Positions 35,201-46,200 of a stretch of 64,000 bases of DNA are shown piece by piece. The notes under the pieces are model-generated. The model did no database searches, was not told the DNA's origin, and worked only from the letters and a program-made list of their open reading frames with translations. Both the position numbers and the translations under genes were made by a program. Position 1 is the first letter of the stretch, and every line of letters begins with the position of its first letter. Origin of the DNA: Hofstenia miamia (lineage: Eukaryota; Xenacoelomorpha; Acoela); NCBI GenBank assembly GCA_004352715.1, contig SCFE01000105.1:444205-508204 (forward strand), in the 5' to 3' direction.

Positions 35201-38200
35201 GACATTAATGAAGAAGTTCTCGCCATAAGATGATTCAAGCCACATAGTTTCAAATATGTCGTGTGGAATTTCTAACTGAAAAGATCTTTTGAACTCAAAA
35301 TATTTAGGAGCAATAATTAGTAGACCGCCACCAATTTTTGTTCTTGTTTTGCTAAATATGTCAAGTGTCCTAGGAAATGGATTCCAAATGCTTAGATTTT
35401 CATTTTTTTAAACCAAGTTTCAACTATGTAAAAATGGTATTGTCGCCCAATTATTTACAGAGACTAAGGAAATTGGGGTAAGAATGTCTAAGGTCATGTG
35501 CATTAAAATAAACAATTTTCAGGTTGCGTAAAGAAAAATTCAATTTTTTAGAAATTTCACTTTGTTCATATAATTTAGGCCCAGTATTTTTATGAACATT
35601 ATTACTTAATAGAATTAACCTAGAGTATACATTATATGCCCCAGCTCCACTGCTATTGACAAATTTAAAATTTTTGAAGCACCTCATGGAATAAATGAAT
35701 AAGCTTACCAATGTCTTTGTTGTCATTGTCTTTTCTTCTATAATGTGATTTTTTATTTTCTCCTTGTTTTTTTACCTTCTCGTCTGACATTAAATGACTT
35801 TTTAAAAGCCATAGCAAACTGAGCAAAACCATACTTGGAGAAATGAATCCCATCTTTAGCATAAAGTAAATTATTTTTGGTAAATATGTCTGCGCAATCA
35901 ATTGAGCGTACCATTTCCTTAATATGCTGGCTGAGCATTTTAATTTTTTCATGTTGTTCCACGTTACATTATCTCGGTGGAACAACCTCTGTAAACGTCA
36001 CGACTTTAGCGATCCCGTTCCTTTTTTCTTTAATTTCATCCAGGTTAGATTTAATTTTTGATATATTACTATCATTTATTATATCATTGATGCCAACACT
36101 CAAAATGACATTGTCAAATTGTTGTTTGTACTCTTTGGCTAAGCTTAGGATGTCGTTTGTTGTTGCTCCAGCGTAGGTATGCACGTTAGTAATCTTTTCT
36201 TTACCTAATAAATATCTTGGACGTAAATATCTCACTCTAGAATCTACTACTACTACTGTTATGTTTATACATATTTACAATGCTTGTTTTTTTCTTTGCC
36301 TGCTCATCCTCAGAGTCTGGGGTTTTTTGGACAAGGGTAAATATCTCTCTAAAGAGAGTAACCTTGTTACCAAAATGGTATAATTGACCATTACCTGCGC
36401 TACATGTATATTTAAAAGGATATTATTTTTTTAATTGGGTACGTTTTGAATTATAAATACGCAATGATAACTGGTGTCACCCTTACAAAGAGACCTTATT
36501 CATTAGTAAAATTTACTATATAGAAATTCTAAAATATTATTGTGTGAATTGATTTTTGACTCTGCCAAATAGAATGCCGCTAGTGCCAAATAGAATGCCG
36601 CTAGTGCCAAATAAAATGGAGCGATTGCCATTTTGACTGACACTTGCCAAATAGAATGCCGTTAATGTCAAATAGAATGGGAAATTGTATAGATGCATGG
36701 TAAATTAAAGAAATTTAAATGAACCCTGGTTATTTTTCAATAGTATTTGCTCTTCGTATTGCTAACTATAAATGCGATCCAGGTAATTTCAGAAGTGTGT
36801 TTACCATTTATGTATTTGGCCAACATTGTTTCATAATACATGGATAATTGTGTATTTCTTACAAAATCATGATTTTTATTTTTGTGCATCCTTCAACTCT
36901 TTGAGATTTTTCGTTCAGATAAAATTATTTCTCAACAAAATTGTAGCTTCTCGGCTTCGTTTTGAAAGTTCAAAGAGTGCTTAATATATTGAGGTGAATC
37001 ATTTACGTCGGAAATTGTTCTATAAAATAGTACTCTCTGCAATGTTTACTTTTGTTTTAACCAAAACACAAAGTTTGGCATTGCTGAGATACACGACATG
37101 GTTTTTCTCTTCAAATATCTTGTTTTGAATAGTTTTGTGAAAATGCAACGTGTTAAAATTATCAGCACACTGAGCAAAACTGGTTTAATGTTTTAAATAT
37201 ATAGCTATTTGGGTCAACAGCATCGTCAGCTGTGATTAATTTGCGCATTCGTTCGAACGTCCATTCCCGTTCGAAATTTAATATGACTGTTAATCTCATC
37301 TTCAAAATAAAATAAGAAATTCACTAGTTAAAATACAATCGAACATTGGTTCTTGGCTTTCTGGATACTCTCTTTTTTCTATCATTTTCAAATTGTAATT
37401 AGCATTCTGTGTTATAGTTATGTTTCACAACATTTTTAATAATCGGAATATTTTTTTATCTTAAAATATTATGTATCAATATTTTAATTAGGAATAATGT
37501 TTTTTGGTGTTTTTTCCATTGTATTTGAACCATTTGAATTGCTCATTGTTATTTCGTGTTAATGCTTGCAGTATGAATGCTGAATATTAATTGTAAGAAT
37601 ATGTATTTCTTCTATATATGTTCATGTATGTACAGTACTTGTGTGTTAGACTATTCATATAACGTTTTCATCATTACCATAGTTCTATGAGAATTTATGT
37701 ATTCATGTTTTAATAGATATATATTACATAACTGCATTGTAAAGAAAGTAATTTACATCAAAAGTATAATTGACCTACACATATACATTTGCATGTTATA
37801 TTTCAATAAAACCATACCCTCCATGAGTTGAATTGGAACTGTTCTTGAGTAATAAACTGTTCAGTTAGTTATTTACATTTTAAATTTGAAATCCAGTGTC
37901 CTGAGATCACCGAACCTTGTGGAACACATGATCTTTGAACAGCTGTCCGTAATTTTCGTATTTGATTGTAGTAGGGAATAAATTCGGCTGCAATTTAAAT
38001 TGCGCGATTCATTGGCCCATCCAAAGAAAAATAGGCTTCGTCTCCTCATACAGTGCTCTCAGGTCGATTGTTGTTGATGTGTATCCACTGCGCAAATGCA
38101 AGATGTTTGATCCAATTATTATCATGCATCGACCTGATACAATTCTCGGACTGATGTGTCGATGTCTATGGGGATTTGCAGCCTGCGAATTTTTCATTGC

Positions 38201-41200
38201 TTCCAGAAATGCTGGAGTTCTTATGTCATCTTCAAACAGTCTCCCCATATTCTTAGTGCTGAAGTTGTTTGTTCTTCGAAATGACGAATGGCCCTCTCAA
38301 TGGCTGTAAACGAAAATCGGTTCCTGTTTATTGTGATACAGCTGCAAGCGTTTCAACTTTCATATCTAAGACAATATTGCAAAGAGTACGTATTTTAACG
38401 TCGAAAAAGCTGAATAGAAATATTTTAATAGAGCCTTTTTCAACGCAATCACGAATCACTCGACTTTCTTCGCTTAGTTTCTTTATTAAAATTCATTGAC
38501 GCAGTTTGGTATTTTATTTTGGCGTGGAACTGTTTCTGTCACGTGCCGTGTTGTTATGTGTTTCCATTATTAAACGGTTGTGTATAAATAGGGAACTCCT
38601 GTGCGCATTAAGACAATTACAGTTTAGTTTTCGCTTAACTCAGTCACTATTCTTTATGCTAGTTATTATGGTAGTATCCGATTACTGAATCGCGAGGGGG
38701 AGTTGAGGATTCCTACTGTTAATGCATCAGTGAATTTCACTGGCGGCTGTATAGTAATCCTCAGCTGCTTTAAATGGATAGAAAGCGTGGAGGAGGTTTC
38801 ATGAATTACAAAGTAAGGAACACCATCAGGATAACAAGGACCAGACAACTTGCAAGATTTAAGCATGAGAGAAATATCATGGGCGCTGAAACCCATATTA
38901 CAAAGTCGTATTAGCGGGGAGGCAGCAGGCGGACCAGGGCACATGGAGACAGGTACAGAGAAGTTAGAGGCAAAATACGCGTTGAACAGATCAGCTTTCT
39001 CCAGGTCAGAGTGAGCAGAAAGAAGGTTNNNNNNNNNNNNNNNNNNNNNNNNNNNNNNNNNNNNNNNNNNNNNNNNNNNNNNNNNNNNNNNNNNNNNNNN
39101 NNNNNNNNNNNNNNNNNNNNNNNNNNNNNNNNNNNNNNNNNNNNNNNNNNNNNNNNNNNNNNNNNNNNNNNNNNNNNNNNNNNNNNNNNNNNNNNNNNNN
39201 NNNNNNNNNNNNNNNNNNNNNNNNNNNNNNNNNNNNNNNNNNNNNNNNNNNNNNNNNNNNNNNNNNNNNNNNNNNNNNNNNNNNNNNNNNNNNNNNNNNN
39301 NNNNNNNNNNNNNNNNNNNNNNNNNNNNNNNNNNNNNNNNNNNNNNNNNNNNNNNNNNNNNNNNNNNNNNNNNNNNNNNNNNNNNNNNNNNNNNNNNNNN
39401 NNNNNNNNNNNNNNNNNNNNNNNNNNNNNNNNNNNNNNNNNNNNNNNNNNNNNNNNNNNNNNNNNNNNNNNNNNNNNNNNNNNNNNNNNNNNNNNNNNNN
39501 NNNNNNNNNNNNNNNNNNNNNNNNNNNNNNNNNNNNNNNNNNNNNNNNNNNNNNNNNNNNNNNNNNNNNNNNNNNNNNNNNNNNNNNNNNNNNNNNNNNN
39601 NNNNNNNNNNNNNNNNNNNNNNNNNNNNNNNNNNNNNNNNNNNNNNNNNNNNNNNNNNNNNNNNNNNNNNNNNNNNNNNNNNNNNNNNNNNNNNNNNNNN
39701 NNNNNNNNNNNNNNNNNNNNNNNNNNNNNNNNNNNNNNNNNNNNNNNNNNNNNNNNNNNNNNNNNNNNNNNNNNNNNNNNNNNNNNNNNNNNNNNNNNNN
39801 NNNNNNNCGAAGGCCAAAAGATTTGCGCTCATCGTCAGAGAGGCGGTAATAACGAATCAAGACGCCTTCAGACCACATATCAGGATTCATGAGTGCACGA
39901 TCAGACTCTTGATCGCAGACAACATGGAAGGATACAAATGGAGAGTCAGGACGTGGAGGAATGGAAATGACATCATCAAATTGTAGAGAGGAGGAACGAA
40001 GGTGGTCAGCAACATCTGAGGTGGATACAGAGACAGCAAAACGGCCAACATAGATATGAGCTTTGCGGGGAGGCGGCGGAAGTGAACTAATAGGAACAGC
40101 AGGGAGATGGCAGGGAGCACTAGAACCAAAAACTGGACGAGGACGACTACGGTTAGTAGATGAAGGGATAGACTGCTTAGGAGTATGCGGTAGAGCAGGA
40201 GGAGGAGCAAGCGTGGGTGTGAAACTCGGAGCAGGATTACTGGGGAGAGATGAGACAGAACGTGAGGCAGCAGCACTGTAGGAGAACATTTGGGATTGTA
40301 GTGAGGAAACATCAGAGGAAAGCTTTGTGAGGGATTCAGATAAGGATGATATGACGCCAGGGCCATCATTGGAGGACGGAGTCGAGGTAGAGAGAGCAGT
40401 GACCGCTTGGCGCAACAACGAAATGATGGCGTCTTTCTTCAGACCACCAACAGCGGAAGCAAACTGGGCATCGCTCAAATTTTTGAGGTCGGACAGCGAA
40501 ATTGGAGGCATAACTGAAATCTAATAAACTGTATAATAAACAGGCAAATATAATAAATATAATAAATTTAGTCCAGTAGCGCCATTATAATTGTTCATGA
40601 AAGTGGCCAGTAGCGCCATTATAATTTCAAAGTGTCCATAAGCGCCATTATAATNNNNNNNNNNNNNNNNNNNNNNNNNNNNNNNNNNNNNNNNNNNNNN
40701 NNNNNNNNNNNNNNNNNNNNNNNNNNNNNNNNNNNNNNNNNNNNNNNNNNNNNNNNNNNNNNNNNNNNNNNNNNNNNNNNNNNNNNNNNNNNNNNNNNNN
40801 NNNNNNNNNNNNNNNNNNNNNNNNNNNNNNNNNNNNNNNNNNNNNNNNNNNNNNNNNNNNNNNNNNNNNNNNNNNNNNNNNNNNNNNNNNNNNNNNNNNN
40901 NNNNNNNNNNNNNNNNNNNNNNNNNNNNNNNNNNNNNNNNNNNNNNNNNNNNNNNNNNNNNNNNNNNNNNNNNNNNNNNNNNNNNNNNNNNNNNNNNNNN
41001 NNNNNNNNNNNNNNNNNNNNNNNNNNNNNNNNNNNNNNNNNNNNNNNNNNNNNNNNNNNNNNNNNNNNNNNNNNNNNNNNNNNNNNNNNNNNNNNNNNNN
41101 NNNNNNNNNNNNNNNNNNNNNNNNNNNNNNNNNNNNNNNNNNNNNNNNNNNNNNNNNNNNNNNNNNNNNNNNNNNNNNNNNNNNNNNNNNNNNNNNNNNN

Positions 41201-43230
41201 NNNNNNNNNNNNNNNNNNNNNNNNNNNNNNNNNNNNNNNNNNNNNNNNNNNNNNNNNNNNNNNNNNNNNNNNNNNNNNNNNNNNNNNNNNNNNNNNNNNN
41301 NNNNNNNNNNNNNNNNNNNNNNNNNNNNNNNNNNNNNNNNNNNNNNNNNNNNNNNNNNNNNNNNNNNNNNNNNNNNNNNNNNNNNNNNNNNNNNNNNNNN
41401 NNNNNNNNNNNNNNNNNNNNNNNNNNNNNNNNNNNNNNNNNNNNNNNNNNNNNNNNNNNNNNNNNNNNNNNNNNNNNNNNNNNNNNNNNNNNNNNNNNNN
41501 NNNNNNNNNNNNNNNNNNNNNNNNNNNNNNNNNNNNNNNNNNNNNNNNNNNNNNNNNNNNNNNNNNNNNNNNNNNNNNNNNNNNNNNNNNNNNNNNNNNN
41601 NNNNNNNNNNNNNNNNNNNNNNNNNNNNNNNNNNNNNNNNNNNNNNNNNNNNNNCGTAACTGATGCCATAGGAATGATTTTTGAATTTGATCATCCACCG
41701 ATTGCACATCGCTCAGCAAAATTTATGAAGTTTCGCGCAAAGGCTACACGAAGAAAGACCAGTGGTCACAATTTCTACACCCGCGCTGTTCGGCTTGCGA
41801 ACCCGTTTATGCGTTTGCCCCTGGACTTTTGGCAACCGAAGAATCTGTTTAAAAAACACACTCGGGAGTTCTTCATTGAAGCTGTGTCTAAGTTTCGATA
41901 TCATTCCTACCCCGAGACGTGGGATCCTGTTAAACTTATTTGTAATTCGAACAATGTTATGTTATAATTTTTGTTATGACCGTTTGTACGGTTCGAATTC
42001 ACATTTATTATTATTATTATTATTATTATTATAATTATAATGGCGCTACTGTAAAGGTGTTTCGAGAAATCTGGTTTCAGTAGCGCCCTCTCCATAGTGC
42101 ATTAGCGCCCTTTTCATTTTTTGCATCCAATTTTTATTAAATTTTAATGAAACTTAGTGTGTAGCTTCGCTATGCAATGCTTCAAATGTGCAGTAAGTTT
42201 GAGCAAGATAGGGGCATTAGCTTAGGAGAAACGGGCCTCCAAATTTTTTGAAAGTGAACAATTATAATGGCGCTACTGGCACACTATTTTGAATTATTAT
42301 AATGGCGCTAATGTCAATTTTACTAAATATTATAATGGCGCTAGTGATTTAATTGTAATTTCTCATATAATATAAGTATATGTTCGTAGTAAATGATTAA
42401 TTAGGTGATAATAAACAGGAGTCTACATATTTGAACAATTTTCCCGCTCTTATATTGGATTTGTAAGAAAATAATTATCCCGGCCTGTCTTACCAAAATT
42501 CCATCTTGAAACAAACTGAAAAGAACATTATATATGTAAAATTTAATTTCGAAGTGAATAAAAGTGGTCCGAAATCGTTCTGAGCATTATTCGTCCCGCA
42601 ATCTAGGGTTTCGCAAGGGCACAACCCCCCTTATTGTGGAATGACCTTAATAAAACGTTAAATATGAAGTCAATATTGCTCGGATCGACTTCGAACCACT
42701 TTTATTCTCTTCTAAATTACATTTTACATCTAGAACTAACTTTTGAACTTATTTACTGCAATGGCTAGTTCAAAATTGTTTGATTCATTAACATCCTACA
42801 GTATCCTTCCCGTAGAATGGTTCATGTTAGGATTTCTTAAAAAATATCAAACTAGGACACTTCTAAAAAGCTATGGAAACCAATTTTTAGATGTAAAAAT
42901 TCATTTAGAAACGAATAAAACTGGTTTGAAGTCAATCGGAACATTATTCGCTGCGCAATCACGTTTTTTTAGAGGACACAAAAAATTTTAAATTTTTACG
43001 AAAAAAAATCACACAAGATATGGTTGAATTCAGCTTTTTCAATATGGATGTAAATATATACATAGGTATTTACTATATAAACGTATTAAACAGGTTGTTA
43101 TGAAAGAATAACATCTTAATAATAATAATCGCCATAAGCGCCATTATAATAGTCAAGGCAATTCCATTAGCGCCATTATAATAAATTTCGTCCAGTAGCG
43201 CCATTATAATTTCAAAGTGTCCATAAGCGC

Positions 43231-43292
<62 letters not shown>

Positions 43293-46200
43293 AATGACAT
43301 GGCGTTTCTAGGTATAATTCTATGTACCTCCACCATAGATATTTCCATACAGAAATTTTATCTGAATTTGAATCTTGATATGTGCAATAAATGTCAAGGC
43401 TTATAATTTTGAAAGATTTGTTGATATAGAATGCACTCATATTTAAAAAAACGAATGCAGTCATTTTGGCTGCAATTGCGGTTCTAGTGTTAATGGGTAG
43501 CTAAATATCAATTCTAATTTATTGTTTTGTTGCAACATATTAGTATATCATTGCCAGTTTCCGGGTAAATTGAAACTATTATATTCACTATTCCGATGTA
43601 CTGTAATAATTAAAAACGCTGTCATCGTTCTTATAAAATAGTCATTAATGAATTTCCCTTTTTGAGAATAATTTAATCAGTAGAATTTTATTTCATTTTT
43701 AGAGAAGCATATTATTGGCTAAGGAGAAATACTCATGAAGATGCTCGTGTTATGTCTTGGTGGGATTACGGATATCAAATTGCTGGATTCTCTAACCGTA
43801 CAACTCTTGTAGATAATAACACTTGGAACAATTCGCATATTGCATTGGTAGGTAAAGCAATGTCTTCAAATGAAACGAACGCCTACACTATTATGCGCTC
43901 TCTTGGCGTGGATTACGTTCTAGTTATTTTTGGCGGTTTAATCGGTTATTCTGGCGACGATATTAATAAATTTTTATGGATGGTCAGAATTGCAGAAGGT
44001 GAACACCCCAATGATATCAAAGTATGATTAATTTTCAAATATTTTTAAACAGATTTAAAAAATTAATAATATTGAAAAGCGGAGACTACTAATCTAGTGT
44101 CCTTGAATGTGAATTCAGAGTCCTTTAAAAGTTGTAGGAGAAATTTTTATTCGGAAATTTACTAGAATGCACAAACTACTTAGAATGTATAACTCGATCA
44201 ATTGACCTTTAGTATAAAATATTCCTAATATAATGTGTTTATTTTGATTTAATTAATAGTTAACAGCCAATAATGTGAAAATGATAAAGAATTATTCTGA
44301 AATATATTTTTTACATATAATCATTGCACAAGTACCAAATGTATTCTTGTCACAAATGTTAGTCTTTTGTAGATTTATTTTTTTACAAAAATGCCAAGTT
44401 TTTGGCAGTTTTCTGTCAGGAGGACTTTTTAACTTAACTATTATTCTAATTTTTCTTGTATAGCAGTAGGTACTGATATATAACTTTGCTTTATGAAATG
44501 CATTTGGACATTGCAAAGTTTCTTATGAATTTGAATTAAAAATTCTTGAAGGGAATTTTCAAATAGCAACAATTTTTGCAAATCATGTAAATGTTGAGAC
44601 AAACAATGTCTACAATATTGCCGAAAACATTTACAGGTCATCTTCGTGTAGCTGTTCTTGGCGTATAATACCTGATCAGCAGTGTCGACACCCTGTTATC
44701 TTATTGTAATAAAGTATCATTTAAGGCCAGTTTTTTTGTGGAAATGTGTGCAGGCTAAATATAAGAATTACATTTTTATTTCGTTTTGCTTGTTAGCTGA
44801 CTAGTAAAGTCTTGATGTCTCTATTTTGAATATATGTACAGCTGAAAAAATCTTTAGTTATATTTAGTTCTTTGAGTACTTCTTTGCGATTAGAACGAAT
44901 TGTTCCAAAATACGTCGTTCTTTTCGCTAGAAGTTTTTTGCACATTGTGAAAGCGAAGAGACGAAATTGTCTGCAATTATATTTAATCCACATTAAAGTA
45001 GAGTTCCATTATTTTTAGAATAGCACGCGCCCGCAAACCAATGGTTTCTGGTCAATATTCATTTTGGCCAATGTATTAAAACCCTCCAAGGATAGAGGAA
45101 GTTTAAGAGCAAAAAAATTTCAACATTTAATGCCACACCTATTCTGTTTTCATGACATATACTGAATATACGGAAATATCTTTGGCACCCCATCAACTCC
45201 TCATCCACATCATAGGGCTTGTATCATTTTGCAGAGTTCTCATTTGCGTTATTCAAAATGAATCTAATGTGGCAAAATTTATCATTCGTTTTGCGCGCTG
45301 ATCTTGTATAGGTTTAGAGATACATTAATTTCTAGAAATTTTGCAGAAAAAATAGGTCTACGAGATTCTAAATTCCAAAGACTTTGTCATGGCTCATTAT
45401 GTCCTTTGTATACGCCCTTGCTATTTTAAGACGAAGATTCTAAATCTTGCTGATTTGTCAATCTAAGACTATTGACAATGCTAGTATGATCAATAATTTC
45501 TAGATCAGCTCTTGCGAATATATGGTTTTGGCACATCGTTGTGTTTAACTACCTTCACCGGAGATACTTTATGCATAGTAGAAGAGTTATTCTGATGCCA
45601 ATGTAGAACTATCTCTGTTAATAATTTTTTCTCAGAAGTGCTACATGTGCCATTTGAATTTGATTCATCTGATTTTTCATTGGAAGATACCGAGGAGGAT
45701 GTGTCTGTATATTCATAAGTACTTGAATCACAGAAGCTTTCTCTGTCTTGCAATGATTCTAATAACCCATAAACACTGTGCTTTGAAAATTTTCTCTTTT
45801 AGAATATTTGAAATACTGATACTGCAAGAAACTTAAAAGTATGGGTCAATTGACTGGTTTATGCATTCTATAGTTAAAATAGATCATTTATAATTATATT
45901 GCATATACGTTTTGATTGTGACTCACACTGTTTTATTTATAAATAGCCTTTCAATATCTTATTTATTTAATATTGTATGAATTCTAAATTCATATCTCAA
46001 TAATATTGGACAAATTTCAAATTACTAATAATAAAGGATACATTTATTGACCGTTTCGCTCATTAGTAGTTTGATTTGACGTATTAATACAAAACAAAGA
46101 CATATTTCCTTTGAAATAGACGGTAATTTTCATTTTTATGTGAAAAACGTATTATTTATTTTCTGAAAAGTAATTTGAAATTTTAGAGTTGCAATACCAT

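Larger units (their letters stand above)
32267..36243 (-). mobile_element. LINE (family C) with SGNH-type ORF1, endonuclease and reverse transcriptase
   Basis: Inserted inside an (ACT)n tract, (CTA) repeats flanking both ends. Minus-strand order: ORF1 esterase-like region (35753-36235), a region with a decayed 2A-like segment NVHKNTGP near 35580, endonuclease ([12 protein letters not shown] near 35510; [11 protein letters not shown] near 35120; an IIDYIFTN segment near 34960), RT front ([13 protein letters not shown] ending 34013), and RT core ([13 protein letters not shown] near 33430; VPQGSILGP near 33275; YADD near 33185), ending with the C-terminal domain at 32552. The 3' end carries AATAAA on the minus strand near 32283. 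The ORF1/2A-like/endonuclease arrangement is known from CR1/L2-type LINEs. Stops and a duplicated segment make it non-functional as assembled. Confidence 0.88.
30305..36692. mobile_element. Foldback-like element with TIRs built of TTTGGCGCTA subrepeats (host of two LINEs)
   Basis: Left end 30305-30467 and right end 36551-36692 are inverted copies. Each contains several iterations of a unit around ATTCTATTTGGCRCTARCGG, sharing CTATACMATTTC at the outer tip and GGCAGAGTCAAAAA at the inner side. Between the ends I find only two inserted LINEs, an (ACT)n tract and about 300 bp of non-coding sequence. This is the architecture of foldback elements, but no transposase is present, so its class is unknown. 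No clean target duplication seen. Confidence 0.75.

Noticed and set aside
36235-36257. (CTA)n at 36244 as an independent microsatellite
   Set aside because: It fits better as the other half of the (ACT)n tract split by insertion of the minus-strand LINE.
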